From: Lachnospiraceae bacterium NK4A179
Lineage (GTDB): Bacteria; Bacillota; Clostridia; Lachnospirales; Lachnospiraceae
Length of the DNA stretch: 64,000 bases
Assembly: GCA_000421045.1 (NCBI GenBank)
Contig: ATWC01000002.1
Span: forward strand, 62,001-126,000
Direction of reading: 5' to 3'
Below are positions 9,063-18,410 of the stretch, piece after piece. A program made the translations under genes and the position numbers. The number at the start of each line of letters is the position of its first letter. Positions within the stretch are counted from its first letter, which is position 1. The notes beneath the pieces were generated by a model. It ran no database searches. It worked only from the letters and a program-made list of their open reading frames with translations, and was not told the DNA's origin.

Positions 9063-10927
9063 TAGGTATCAACGCATTCTCCCCTTTTTATCTTTTCAGC
9101 TTTTTCTTCAAGATAAAAATATCTTTCCATCAGTCTTTCCAGCTCCTGTTCACATGAGGCTTTTTGCTCTGACAGTTCCGCAAGCTTTACAAAGTCAGTT
9201 GCACTCAAAGCCATCTGCTGCTCCAGTTCTGCTATCTTTGATTCACACTCACTGATATCACTTTCTATGGTTTCATATTCACGTTCTTCCTTAAACGTAA
9301 ACTTTAACGGTTTCGGACCGTTTCTGCGTTCCTTTGAAGATACAGATTTTTTGCCGGGATCGGATGAATATCTTATCTCCTCTCCCTCTTTCCTGATACT
9401 GCCATCGATCCCTTCAATATATTCCCTGAAGAAATCGGTATATGTCCCATTAAAGAGATGTATCCCGCCTTTTGAGTCAAAAGTGAGCATCCTCTTGCTC
9501 GTCCTGTCGAGAAAGTAACGATCATGCGATACTGCTATAACGATACCGGGAAACGAATCCAGATAGTCTTCAAGTATCTGAAGCGTTGATATATCCAGAT
9601 CGTTTGTAGGCTCATCCAATATCAGAACATTCGGTGCCTCCATAAGAACCTTGCAGAGATAAAGCCGTCTCTTTTCTCCGCCTGAAAGCTTTCCTATCGG
9701 CTGATACTGCATGGCCCCGCTAAATAGAAATTTCTCACACATTTGTGAAGCCGAAATGTATCCGTCATCAGTCTTTATATATTCAGCCGTGCTCCTCACA
9801 TAATCGATAACCCTTTCATTATCATCCATAGCCTCTGCTTCCTGGGCATAATACCCCGGGACTACGGTATCTCCTATCTCGACCGTTCCGGTATCAGGCT
9901 TCACGCTTTGCATAATGATCTTCATCAGCGTAGATTTCCCGCAGCCGTTTGGACCAAGTATCCCTACACGGTCATCACGAAGAAAGTTATATGTAAAATC
10001 TTTTATCAGTATCTTTTCACCATAGGCTTTTGAGATACCATTAAGCTCTATTGTCTTCTTTCCGAGTCTCGACGATACTGCCTTTATTTCAACATCAGCA
10101 TCCAATTCAAGCTTCTTTTCATCCCTCAAAGCTTCATATCTCTGAATATGAGCCTTTTGTTTAGTTGTGCGCGCCCTCGCTCCGCGTCTCATCCATGCAA
10201 TTTCCTTACGCAGTATATTTGCATGCTTATCCTGCGTTGAAAGAGCTGAGGCAATGCGTTCAGCCTTCTTTTCCAGAAAGCCTTCGTAATTCGTATCATA
10301 TGTATAGAGATTTCCCTTATCCACTTCCACTATCCTGTTGCAAACAAGATCAAGAAAGTATCTGTCATGTGTTACCATCACAAGGGCTCCGCGATAGCCT
10401 TCAAGATAATCCTGAAGCCACTCTGTCATTGCATTATCAAGATGGTTTGTAGGTTCGTCCAGCAGGAGAATATCAGACTTCGCAAGCAGGCATGCGGCAA
10501 GCGCAGCCTTCTTTTTCTGTCCGCCGGAAAATGTCGATATCTTCTGATCTATATCTGCAAATCCCAGCCTGCCAAGTATCTTCTTTGCCTCTCCTTCAAT
10601 TTCCGCTTCCAGATTCTTTGCTTCATAATCATTCTGCGGTCTGCTTCTTTTTACATTTTCAGCGACCACATACTCATAAAGCGTATAATCTCTATCAAAC
10701 ACAGGCATCTGCGGAAGATATGAGATGACGATATTCTTTCCTTTTATGATCTCACCTGAATCCGCCTCTTCAATTCCGGCTATGATCTTTAGAAGTGTTG
10801 ATTTTCCTGTGCCGTTTATGCCTATAACTCCTATCCTGTCATCGCTTCCTATCCCGAAGACAGCATCCTTTAGAAGCACCTTTTCCGTATATACTTTTGA
10901 AACACCGTTCATTGACAATAGATTCAT
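9059..10927 (-). CDS. ABC-F family ATPase, Uup-like
   Basis: Duplicated ATPase without membrane segments, 622 residues. The first cassette has Walker A GINGTGKST, signature FSGGQKKK and Walker B LLLDEPTNHLD. The second has GPNGCGKST, LSGGEKRR and LILDEPTNDLD. A charged linker separates them, and a coiled-coil C-terminal domain (about 530-615, FKEEREYETIESDISECE onwards) matches the Uup-type tail. Such proteins act on ribosomes or DNA rather than in transport. I chose the second Met, which follows an AAGGGA ribosome site. The stop overlaps the -35 box of the padR promoter. Confidence 0.9.
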   Translation of the reverse strand: MNLLSMNGVSKVYTEKVLLKDAVFGIGSDDRIGVIGINGTGKSTLLKIIAGIEEADSGEIIKGKNIVISYLPQMPVFDRDYTLYEYVVAENVKRSRPQNDYEAKNLEAEIEGEAKKILGRLGFADIDQKISTFSGGQKKKAALAACLLAKSDILLLDEPTNHLDNAMTEWLQDYLEGYRGALVMVTHDRYFLDLVCNRIVEVDKGNLYTYDTNYEGFLEKKAERIASALSTQDKHANILRKEIAWMRRGARARTTKQKAHIQRYEALRDEKKLELDADVEIKAVSSRLGKKTIELNGISKAYGEKILIKDFTYNFLRDDRVGILGPNGCGKSTLMKIIMQSVKPDTGTVEIGDTVVPGYYAQEAEAMDDNERVIDYVRSTAEYIKTDDGYISASQMCEKFLFSGAMQYQPIGKLSGGEKRRLYLCKVLMEAPNVLILDEPTNDLDISTLQILEDYLDSFPGIVIAVSHDRYFLDRTSKRMLTFDSKGGIHLFNGTYTDFFREYIEGIDGSIRKEGEEIRYSSDPGKKSVSSKERRNGPKPLKFTFKEEREYETIESDISECESKIAELEQQMALSATDFVKLAELSEQKASCEQELERLMERYFYLEEKAEKIKRGECVDTY

Positions 10928-10998
10928 GACTGTATCCCTTTTTCTCATAATGACCGCGGCACGATCCGCTGTCCCGCGTCATTTTATCAGAAATTAAA

Positions 10999-11035
10999 AA
11001 CAGGTGCATCAGCAATCTTTGCCGATACACCTGTT
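10999..11035 (-). terminator. Intrinsic terminator after cstA
   Basis: A stem of about 11 base pairs with one mismatch (arms AACAGGTG-ATC and GAT-CACCTGTT, 13-base loop), followed on the minus strand by TTTTTAATTT. It lies 22 bases past the cstA stop. Confidence 0.82.
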
Positions 11036-11056
11036 CAATATCATCATCACGAATGA

Positions 11057-12841
11057 TTATTTTGCTTCAGCATTTTTATCAGACTTTTTTCCGCCTGCAA
11101 GAGTCTTGAAAGCATCAACTGCGATGATAAGTGCAAGTACTATAAGCAGTGCTCCGATACCGGCCTGTACGACCATCCAACCCTTATCAGCGCCTGCCGG
11201 ATCAACGATAACCTTGAACTTAGCGATGATCGTCTGAGCAAGAGATGTGATGGTAACTATAAGCATAAACACCATAGGTACATAGAACATCTTATTATTG
11301 CGTCCGATAGATTTGAGCCATGTGCATACTGCTATAAGACCTACAGCGGCAAGCAGCTGATTTGCTGCACCAAAAAGCGGCCATATCTTTGTATAACCTG
11401 TAAGACCAAGTGCGATACCAAGCACAACCGTAAGAACAGTTGCAACATAAGGATTTGCAAGATACTTCTTGATTCCCTTAGCATCGGCAGGCTGCTCGCC
11501 CTTTGCAAGCCAGAACTCCTGGAACATATATCTTGCAAGACGTGTTGCCGTATCAAGCGAAGTGAGACAGAATACGGAAACTGCAAGAACAAGCATGTTG
11601 TACATTACCTTTGCAACACCTTCTCCGGCAAAAGTTCCTACCATCTGTGAAACACCTGTTGCAAATACAGCTGTGGGAGAAGCAAGACCTGCGCCTGCAA
11701 GGCCGCCTTCTGCGGCTGCCGCATCCTGTATCTTATCCCAGCAAAAACCTACTGCGCAAAGCGAGATAACTGCAACAACACATTCGATAAGCATTGAACC
11801 ATACGCTACCGGTTTTGCATCTTTTTCATTTGCCAGCTGCTTTGATGTAGTTCCCGATGAAACAAGTGAATGGAAACCTGAAATAGCACCGCAGGCAATA
11901 GTTACAAAAAGTGCGGGGAAAAGCGTACCCGTTGTAAACAGTCCGTTTGACGCAGGAGCCGTAAAACTGCCAAGGAACGGGGGTATATCAAGTGTGGCAT
12001 TGCCTGTGAATGCACATCCGATAACACCTATGAGCGATACACCGATCATAAAGTAAAGCAGAAAACTTGAGAGATAGTCTCTGGGCTGAAGAAGTATCCA
12101 TACCGGTGTCACCGAAGCAACAGCTATATATACGCCCAGAAGTATCATCCATGTATTATATGACAGCGCTATGGGGTGAAAATTAAGTCCTAAGGCTGTG
12201 ATCGCAATTATACCTGCAACACCTATAACGCTGGCAACTCCGACATTCATATGCGCCCTGTAAACAAGCATACCAAAAACTATTGCAAGCAGAATGAAGA
12301 GCATGGATATCATTGCCGTCGAAGTGTTTGCAGCATAAGCCGCATCACTTACAGGAGCACCCTGCATATTTGTAACACCGAAAGTACTTGCAACTATCGA
12401 TCCGAAAGCCGCTACAACAAGAAGAAGTGTAAGATATCCAAATACAAGGAATATCTTCTTTGTTTTCTCACCCATCGTATCAGCAATAACTTCACCGATA
12501 GACTTACCATCATTCCTGAGAGATGCGAACAATGCACCAAAATCATGAACACCTCCCATAAAAATTCCGCCGATCAGGACCCAGAGCAGTACGGGAACCC
12601 AGCCGAATACGGCTGCCTGAATAGGGCCGTTGATAGGGCCTGCGCCCGCGATCGAAGAGAAGTGATGTCCCATAAGGACAGGTGCCTTTGCAGGAACATA
12701 ATCCATTCCATCCTCATGTTCATAAGCAGGAGTCTTTCTCCCCGGATCGATCCCCCACTTCTTTGCCAGCCATCCTCCGTAAAAGATATAGCCGCATCCA
12801 AGAATTACGATACTGACTACCAGTAACAGTGCTGCATTCAT
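11057..12841 (-). CDS. cstA: Carbon starvation protein CstA-family transporter
   Basis: 594-residue polytopic membrane protein with about 15-16 hydrophobic helices. It has CstA hallmarks: an N-terminal YGGWLAKKWG, the GHHFSSIAGAGPINGPIQA block and GAISGFHSLVSSGTTSKQ. Known members carry pyruvate (BtsT/CstA) or support peptide use. It has a very strong AAAGGAGG ribosome site 48 bases after an unknown gene, both downstream of a T-box leader. If the small hairpin between them does not stop transcription, an uncharged tRNA controls this transporter, pointing to an amino-acid related cargo. Confidence 0.93.
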   Translation of the reverse strand: MNAALLLVVSIVILGCGYIFYGGWLAKKWGIDPGRKTPAYEHEDGMDYVPAKAPVLMGHHFSSIAGAGPINGPIQAAVFGWVPVLLWVLIGGIFMGGVHDFGALFASLRNDGKSIGEVIADTMGEKTKKIFLVFGYLTLLLVVAAFGSIVASTFGVTNMQGAPVSDAAYAANTSTAMISMLFILLAIVFGMLVYRAHMNVGVASVIGVAGIIAITALGLNFHPIALSYNTWMILLGVYIAVASVTPVWILLQPRDYLSSFLLYFMIGVSLIGVIGCAFTGNATLDIPPFLGSFTAPASNGLFTTGTLFPALFVTIACGAISGFHSLVSSGTTSKQLANEKDAKPVAYGSMLIECVVAVISLCAVGFCWDKIQDAAAAEGGLAGAGLASPTAVFATGVSQMVGTFAGEGVAKVMYNMLVLAVSVFCLTSLDTATRLARYMFQEFWLAKGEQPADAKGIKKYLANPYVATVLTVVLGIALGLTGYTKIWPLFGAANQLLAAVGLIAVCTWLKSIGRNNKMFYVPMVFMLIVTITSLAQTIIAKFKVIVDPAGADKGWMVVQAGIGALLIVLALIIAVDAFKTLAGGKKSDKNAEAK

Positions 12842-12888
12842 CTTTCTTTGCCTCCTTTATAGTTTGAATGCTTATATAAATGCAGATC

Positions 12889-13425
12889 TTAATCTGCATC
12901 TATCTCATTAAAAATGTCCCTGTACATTTTCTGCATATAAGACGCATAGCGATTTGTATATATACATTTATCTTCCAGATCAACAACGATCAGATGTGCT
13001 TCACATCTGCCCCGGAAAGATAAGAGATACCCCTTTTCAAAATTAAAAGTTTTTATTCTTTTTTTCATCTCAGGTGACACCCGTTTTTTACATATGACCA
13101 CTGACGAAAGAAATGTCATCATGTGATCCTTTTCCGGATACTTCTTGCCCGCTCTTACAAGTTCAGGTTCCATATATAATGACATCAATTCATGCATGTC
13201 ATTCAAAAACTCGTCCGTGATATCAGCATTCTCGGAAAAGAAAACATGCTCGAAACTTTCTGTCTTCCATAGTTTTGCAGAACTCACAAGAACATATTTC
13301 TCGCTTGTTGACGCAAACCTTGCATAAGCAGAAAACTTTCTGTCATGATAAGTGTGCGGTATCTCTATATCAAACGCACCCTCATATTTTTTTAAAACTT
13401 TTTCAAGAAATTCCGAAGAAGTCAT
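12889..13425 (-). CDS. Unknown cytoplasmic protein behind a T-box
   Basis: 178 residues, no signal peptide or membrane helix, acidic N-terminal half and basic middle (KKRVSPEMKKRIKTFNFEKG). I recognise no domain or catalytic motif. The ribosome site AGGAAG fixes the ATG. It is the first gene after a T-box leader and its terminator, and cstA follows by 48 bases. A short stem (ATGCAGAT/ATCTGCAT) spanning its stop could weaken read-through into cstA. The context suggests a role tied to amino-acid shortage, which is inference only. Confidence 0.8.
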   Translation of the reverse strand: MTSSEFLEKVLKKYEGAFDIEIPHTYHDRKFSAYARFASTSEKYVLVSSAKLWKTESFEHVFFSENADITDEFLNDMHELMSLYMEPELVRAGKKYPEKDHMMTFLSSVVICKKRVSPEMKKRIKTFNFEKGYLLSFRGRCEAHLIVVDLEDKCIYTNRYASYMQKMYRDIFNEIDAD

Positions 13426-13472
13426 GTTTCTTCCTGTATCGTGCAGGGATGATGAAATCCCCCTGCGGTAAT

Positions 13473-13778
13473 AAAAAAGCCTTTGAGATCATTTATCAAT
13501 CTCAAAGGCGAATAAGCTTACTATCCGTGGTACCACTTTGATTACCGGAAACTTCCGGTCACTCTTGCCCGACTCCGTGCCGCCTCGCGGTACTTTTATC
13601 AGGATTCCCGTAACGGAGGAAACCGGTGACACTTACTGATATCTGTATATGTTCGGTGCACTGCTCACAGAGGATAATCTTATAAGGCGTAACACTGCCT
13701 CGCATCATCCGGCAGCTCTCTGAAGTCCGTATCACATAAGACCTTGTTCTGTTCATTGCATTTATGATATTCAGTTCA
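13473..13778 (-). ncRNA. T-box leader (tRNA-sensing riboswitch)
   Basis: Reading the minus strand, a Stem I region has the typical apical sequence AGAGAGCTGCCGG then TGATGCGAGGCAG. The T-box bulge is AAAGTGGTACCACGG (13525-13539), and the terminator has 11-bp arms GCCTTTGAGAT/ATCTCAAAGGC (13479-13509) followed by six T. Bases ATCAAAG before the T-box can pair with CTTTGAG in the terminator's 5' arm, giving the antiterminator. UGGU in the bulge predicts a tRNA with discriminator A73. I could not fix the specifier codon; ATT in the GATTATCC stretch is one candidate. Confidence 0.93.
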
Positions 13779-13784
13779 AAAAGT

Positions 13785-13813
13785 GTTATACACCCGTCTT
13801 CATTCCTTGTCAA
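13785..13813 (-). promoter_or_regulatory. Promoter of the T-box transcript
   Basis: TTGACA (13808-13813), exactly 17 bases, TATAAC (13785-13790). The -35 box lies within the last codons of the upstream Lgt-like gene, so the T-box unit is transcribed on its own. Confidence 0.82.
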
Positions 13814-14510
13814 CAATCTCTTGTTTTATTTTTTTCATAAAAAGCCAAATAAGTGTAACGCCCACCAGCACTATACTGAATATCTGATTTACCGTTATGC
13901 TCTTAGTCAGATGATCATTACGCAGATAATCAAGCAGGAATTTAAGAAGCGCACACGAGATCACTGTGATATACACTATATATCTTTTAGTGCTGAAAGC
14001 ATTCAGGATAAAGAATATGAGCAGAAAACATACAGTTTCGATCAGCTGAACAGGAATAAGCGGTATATTCTCTCCATCCGGATAGATAACAGAAAACGGC
14101 CCATCGTATGGGAGGCCGCCGCAACAACCCGCAATAAAACAGCCTGTTTTTGATATTCCATAGATAAGCGGAAGTGAAACGACCGAGTATCGTATAAGCT
14201 TCCCTTCAAGATTAAGGATGGATTCAAAGATAAATGATGCCGCAAAAACACCGAGCATTGCACCATAAGACGACAAGCCGGCATTTATGATATTAGCCTC
14301 CCCCTTAGATACGATCACCGTAAACAGTTTACTGAATGTAAAAACAGAAATAAAGTATATGAGCAGATACAGATAGACATTATTCTGCAGAAGCTTATCT
14401 TTTTTAAGCAAAGCAAAAATATACAGCGCACCGACTGCCAATGCCACCAATATAATGATCCCATATAAAGAGAACTTTGGCGGCTCAATAATAAAACGCA
14501 TATCCGGCAT
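13800..14510 (-). CDS. Lgt-family (prolipoprotein diacylglyceryl transferase-like) membrane protein
   Basis: About 236 residues with seven or so hydrophobic helices. The segments GLSSYGAMLG, KTGCFIAGCCGGLPYDG and IPVQLIETVCFLLIF follow the Lgt fold. The signature region of true Lgt (GRIGNFxNxE) is replaced by a cysteine-rich G-C-F-x-x-G-C-C-x-G version typical of paralogues, so lipoprotein lipidation is doubtful. A GTG lies one codon upstream of the chosen ATG and the ribosome site is weak. It follows a zinc-ribbon gene by a few bases and probably shares its transcript. Confidence 0.78.
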   Translation of the reverse strand: MPDMRFIIEPPKFSLYGIIILVALAVGALYIFALLKKDKLLQNNVYLYLLIYFISVFTFSKLFTVIVSKGEANIINAGLSSYGAMLGVFAASFIFESILNLEGKLIRYSVVSLPLIYGISKTGCFIAGCCGGLPYDGPFSVIYPDGENIPLIPVQLIETVCFLLIFFILNAFSTKRYIVYITVISCALLKFLLDYLRNDHLTKSITVNQIFSIVLVGVTLIWLFMKKIKQEIVDKE

Positions 14511-14516
14511 CACCTA

Positions 14517-15188
14517 TCAGAGTCCCCGACAGGATTCTATAATATAATAACAAAACGCTATGAGGGCTACGATCAACAATACTGCGATCACTACTAACGC
14601 GATATATACCCACATGAGCAGTTTTCCAAAGGTATTCTTCGGATATTTTATACGCACGAACACCATAAGTACGATCGACGCTAATGGAAGAATACCTATA
14701 ATACTCAGAATTATATTATCCAGGAATTTAAAATTGTCACCATGGAACATTGCCCAAAAGAAAAATAAGAAAAAATGAGCAACCATCAGGCAAGTTGATA
14801 TGATGCAGATAAGATTAGCACGTTTTCTGCTCTGCCCCGAAGATCCGTCACCCAGGTCAGCTGTCATACGCGAAGGTGCACCCGTATTCATTCCGGGAGT
14901 TACATTTTGTCTCTGCTGCATATTATTTCCCGGTGCTACATTTATTCCCTGTGATGTATTATTATCCGGTGTTGCATTTACTCTCTGTTGCAGATCATTC
15001 CCCGGAGTTACATTTACTCCCTGTGGAATATACTGCGACTGTTCGGGATCATACATTGAAGAAGCTGTCTGCTTTTCATTTATGTGCCTGACAACACTCT
15101 GCTGTACTGACGGATCTATCTTCTGACCGCAGTACGGACAGATCAGCTGACCATCATCTAATTTTCCACCACAATTAAGACAATACAT
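14517..15188 (-). CDS. Zinc-ribbon membrane protein with Asn/Pro/Gln repeats
   Basis: 223 residues. The N-terminus MYCLNCGGKLDDGQLICPYCG is a four-cysteine zinc ribbon. Residues 50-110 are a low-complexity linker in which V/A-TPGNN/D-QQ-type units recur, and two or three transmembrane helices fill residues 125-220. This layout is common among Firmicutes membrane proteins of unknown role. GGAGGGGG precedes the ATG. It sits 14 bases after hflX. Confidence 0.82.
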   Translation of the reverse strand: MYCLNCGGKLDDGQLICPYCGQKIDPSVQQSVVRHINEKQTASSMYDPEQSQYIPQGVNVTPGNDLQQRVNATPDNNTSQGINVAPGNNMQQRQNVTPGMNTGAPSRMTADLGDGSSGQSRKRANLICIISTCLMVAHFFLFFFWAMFHGDNFKFLDNIILSIIGILPLASIVLMVFVRIKYPKNTFGKLLMWVYIALVVIAVLLIVALIAFCYYIIESCRGL

Positions 15189-15202
15189 TTCCCCCTCCTC
15201 AA

Positions 15203-16327
15203 TTAATGAGTATTTTTCCTGAAAAGACTTTTGGTAAGCATCTCTGCAAGCTCTTCTATACCTTTTCCGTTTCCCGCACTGATATATATCCTGTTATCAT
15301 CACTCGGACGTATCCCGGTTTCTATCCCGGATACATCACATTTATTCATTACGGTTATCACTGGGATAGCACCTGCACCTATCTCTGCAAGCGTCTTTAA
15401 CGTTACTTCAGTATGCATCGCGTGATCAGGAGAAGACACATCCACAACATTCAGCAGAATATCTGCCATTACCGCTTCCTCAAGTGTAGATCTGAATGCA
15501 TTTATCAGATCATGCGGTATATCACTTATAAAACCGACAGTATCAGAGAGCAGGATTTCCATACATTTATACTGCTCATTCAGGTTGCCGTACGGTATCC
15601 TGAGTTTCCTGACTGTTGTATCAAGTGTGGCAAACAGTTTATCTTCCGTATAGACTTTGTCACCGTTACCATACCGTTTAACCAGCGCATTCATAAGAGT
15701 GGATTTTCCGGCATTCGTATATCCCACAAGTGCAACAGTCTTTATATTATTCTTTATCCTTTTATCCCGCATTACGCTGCGGTTCTTTTCTATCTCAGCC
15801 AGACGTTTTTTAAGGATCGACATACGCCTGCCTATTATCCTTTTATCAAGTTCTATCTGTGACTCACCGGATCCTTTATTTGACATCGATCCGCCTGCAC
15901 CGCCTTGCCTTGAAAGATTCTTTCTCATGCCTTCAAGTCTTGGGAGCATATATTTAAGTCTGGCATATTCAACCTGCATCCTTGCTTCTGATGTACGGGC
16001 TCTTCTTTCAAATATATCAAGTATAAGACCTGTACGATCCAGTATCCTGGCTCCTATCCTGTCCGACAGATTGGATATCTGAAGAGGCGAAAGAGTGTTA
16101 TTGAAAATAACAACATCAATATCATTTTCTTCTGTGTAAAGTGCTATCTCCTGCACCTTGCCGGAACCAATATATACCGCAGGATCCGGTTTCTTTAACT
16201 GCTGTGTAAAAACCTGAACCGTTTCAAGATCACAGGATGAAGCAAGGCCTTTCAGTTCATCCAGACTTTCCATAAATTCGGCTGTCTGGATCATCATCCC
16301 GGCACCCACAAGAACACATCTCATCAT
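15203..16327 (-). CDS. hflX: GTPase HflX
   Basis: Ribosome-associated GTPase that splits stalled or hibernating ribosomes in characterised cases. The N-terminal HflX domain contains DPAVYIGSGKVQEIA and the glycine-rich RQGGAGGSMSNKGSGESQ linker. The G domain has G1 GYTNAGKST, G3 DTVGF and G4 NKCD. At 374 residues it is a little shorter than many homologues, mainly at the N-terminus. Its start overlaps the upstream SGNH gene by four bases. Confidence 0.94.
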   Translation of the reverse strand: MMRCVLVGAGMMIQTAEFMESLDELKGLASSCDLETVQVFTQQLKKPDPAVYIGSGKVQEIALYTEENDIDVVIFNNTLSPLQISNLSDRIGARILDRTGLILDIFERRARTSEARMQVEYARLKYMLPRLEGMRKNLSRQGGAGGSMSNKGSGESQIELDKRIIGRRMSILKKRLAEIEKNRSVMRDKRIKNNIKTVALVGYTNAGKSTLMNALVKRYGNGDKVYTEDKLFATLDTTVRKLRIPYGNLNEQYKCMEILLSDTVGFISDIPHDLINAFRSTLEEAVMADILLNVVDVSSPDHAMHTEVTLKTLAEIGAGAIPVITVMNKCDVSGIETGIRPSDDNRIYISAGNGKGIEELAEMLTKSLFRKNTH

Positions 16328-16965
16328 ATAAGTCCTGCCAGAGCCTCTCCAAGCGCCTTATGCCCCTCAGGTGTCATATGAAGAGAATCCACATCTCCGG
16401 CATATGCCACGTCCGCAGCATCAAAGAAATCGCATTCAAACTGATCTGCAACCAGCTTGTACCAATGTGCAAGTTTTTTGGAATTTTCAACAGCATTCTT
16501 TCCATCAAAAAACTCACCAAAATAAGAATCGCCAATACCTTCTCCAAGATGAGGCGGCGCCACAACTATTATCCTTACCGCATCATCCGGAAGATTCAGA
16601 TGATATTTAAAATGCGCTCGTATCTTTAAAAGCATGTTCTGAAGACTCCCTGCAATATCCGGTGCAGGAAGCCCAAACTTTTTCTTCAGATCATTGCTTC
16701 CAAGCATTATGATCAAAACATCCATGGGCATATGTGACTCTATCATGGGTATCACATAATCAATCCCTTTCTTAGTCCCCCATTCCCAGGGATCCTCGCA
16801 TGCTATGGTCCTTCCGTTCTGTCCTTCTTCTATTACCTGCACATCTTCCGAGCGAAGTTTCTGCAGGACCATTGGCCATCTTGTATTCTCATCATAACGT
16901 GATCCATCAACAGGATCATAGCCCCATGTATTTGAATCACCAAAACATACAACTCTTTTTTTCAT
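16324..16965 (-). CDS. SGNH/GDSL esterase
   Basis: 213-residue hydrolase with all SGNH blocks: GDSNTWG (nucleophile Ser) at about residue 9, the block II Gly, LGSNDLKKK (Asn), and DSLHMTPEGH (Asp and His) near the C-terminus. No signal peptide is seen, so it is cytoplasmic. Relatives include arylesterases and carbohydrate acetylesterases; the substrate is not predictable. It has a GGAGG ribosome site and overlaps hflX by four bases. Confidence 0.9.
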   Translation of the reverse strand: MKKRVVCFGDSNTWGYDPVDGSRYDENTRWPMVLQKLRSEDVQVIEEGQNGRTIACEDPWEWGTKKGIDYVIPMIESHMPMDVLIIMLGSNDLKKKFGLPAPDIAGSLQNMLLKIRAHFKYHLNLPDDAVRIIVVAPPHLGEGIGDSYFGEFFDGKNAVENSKKLAHWYKLVADQFECDFFDAADVAYAGDVDSLHMTPEGHKALGEALAGLI

Positions 16966-16993
16966 CTGTCCTCCGAACCTTAGAAACTGTTCC

Positions 16994-17677
16994 TTACTGT
17001 TTCTTCATAGTAAGATACCAGTCCACGCATCTTAAATTTTCATCACCGGAATTCATTCGTCCCTCTGCTTCTTCAAGAGTCAGCGGTGCGCCCATAACAA
17101 CCGGATCTCCGGGTTTCCAGTCTGCAGGTGTTGAAACATTTTCAGCATCATGCAGCTGAAGAGCCTTAATTATCCTTATGATCTCGGGGATATTTCTTCC
17201 GGTTGACATAGGATAAAACAGTATCGACCTTATAACACCCTCCGGATCGATCACAAATACCGCACGTACAGTCTGGGTCTTGGCTACTGACTGAAGCATT
17301 CCATATTTCTTTGCAACATTCATGCTTACATCAGCTATTACAGGAAACGGAACTTTGACAGCGCCCTTCCCGTCAAGATCTATCCCTTCTATACTCTTCA
17401 CCCATGCAAGATGAGAATGAAGAGAGTCGATCGAAAGGCCCAGAAGTCTGGTATTAAGCTTTGCAAATTCATCTGTGGCCTTTGCTAACGCTATAAACTC
17501 GGTTGTGCAGACCGGTGTGAAATCTGCAGGATGAGAAAACAGCACCACCCAGCTCCCCTTAAAATCACATGGAAAACTGATCTTCCCCATCGTTGTCATT
17601 GCCCTGAATTCAGGCGCCCTGTCCCCTATAAGGGGCATCTGAACTTTTTCCTGTGTTCCGAAAGATGCATCTGCCAT
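16994..17677 (-). CDS. Peroxiredoxin, Prx6 subfamily
   Basis: Thiol peroxidase of 227 residues. The peroxidatic motif HPADFTPVCTTEF lies near residue 48. The long C-terminal domain and the late Cys in LRCVDWYL resemble archaeal-type Prx6 enzymes, in which a C-terminal cysteine resolves the sulfenate. The frame opens earlier at a TTG, but ACGGAGGTACC sits nine bases before the chosen ATG and decides the start. It is probably the cell's hydroperoxide defence under oxygen exposure. Confidence 0.92.
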   Translation of the reverse strand: MADASFGTQEKVQMPLIGDRAPEFRAMTTMGKISFPCDFKGSWVVLFSHPADFTPVCTTEFIALAKATDEFAKLNTRLLGLSIDSLHSHLAWVKSIEGIDLDGKGAVKVPFPVIADVSMNVAKKYGMLQSVAKTQTVRAVFVIDPEGVIRSILFYPMSTGRNIPEIIRIIKALQLHDAENVSTPADWKPGDPVVMGAPLTLEEAEGRMNSGDENLRCVDWYLTMKKQ

Positions 17678-17738
17678 TACCGGTACCTCCGTTAGTTCAT
17701 TGTTTCTGTTCAACTGCTTAGAATAAATTTATCAATAA

Positions 17739-18329
17739 CTATTCCGTACAATCATATATACATTCACCGTTCTTACATGTTATCAAAGATTTGTTAAGAT
17801 CATTATCATTCAGAAAATCAATTGTTATTTCCGCACCTTCTTTTCCAATACCTTTATCATCCAGCCTGTCATACATATCCTGTGATAATGAAACAATATT
17901 GTTTTTCATCTTTGACCATGCCGCTATCGCATCAGGATTTCCGGTAGCCACAACTGTTGATGCATCCGCTGCTCCATCAACCCATACCGTGATATTCATT
18001 TTCTTATTTTCAGGTTCGAGATTTACTTTAAAGTTTTCTCCAAATCCTTTCTTCATTGCAATGTCCACGAGAACTTCATACTCACCCCAGGCTTTAAGAT
18101 TATCAGTGCCCGTCAGTTCCGTTGGTACTGCTTCAGATTCTTCCTGCTCTTTTTCATCGATCTGACCATCAGATACATCCGTATCAGATACGTCAGTTTC
18201 GGAAACGTCAGTTTCAGACACTCCGGTATCAGCCTGCACTCCCGCCGTATTGTCTGTATTGCCGCATGCTGCTGACATTATCGAGATCATCGCAACTGTG
18301 CTGATGATCGCCAACCTTCTGTAAAACAA
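17739..18329 (-). CDS. Lipoprotein of unknown function
   Basis: 196 residues starting at TTG, which is supported by a GGAGG box nine bases upstream. The signal peptide ends in the lipobox MSAAC, so the mature protein is lipid-anchored outside. A linker of repeated VSETD/VSDTD units and Glu-rich sequence spans residues 35-68. The remaining domain of about 125 residues ends with two cysteines (CKNGECIYDC). I recognise no family. It lies 61 bases upstream of the peroxiredoxin gene. Confidence 0.82.
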   Translation of the reverse strand: MFYRRLAIISTVAMISIMSAACGNTDNTAGVQADTGVSETDVSETDVSDTDVSDGQIDEKEQEESEAVPTELTGTDNLKAWGEYEVLVDIAMKKGFGENFKVNLEPENKKMNITVWVDGAADASTVVATGNPDAIAAWSKMKNNIVSLSQDMYDRLDDKGIGKEGAEITIDFLNDNDLNKSLITCKNGECIYDCTE

Positions 18330-18410
18330 TTGTTTTTTCCTCCGTAGATCAGTAGTTCTCTATTTTTTCAATAACCTGTATACCGTATATCACTCTGTTA
18401 CTCTTTGTGT

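Noticed and set aside
14897-15045. Tandem DNA repeat in the zinc-ribbon gene
   Set aside because: The repetition is of short amino-acid units with drifting codons in a linker, not an exact DNA repeat.
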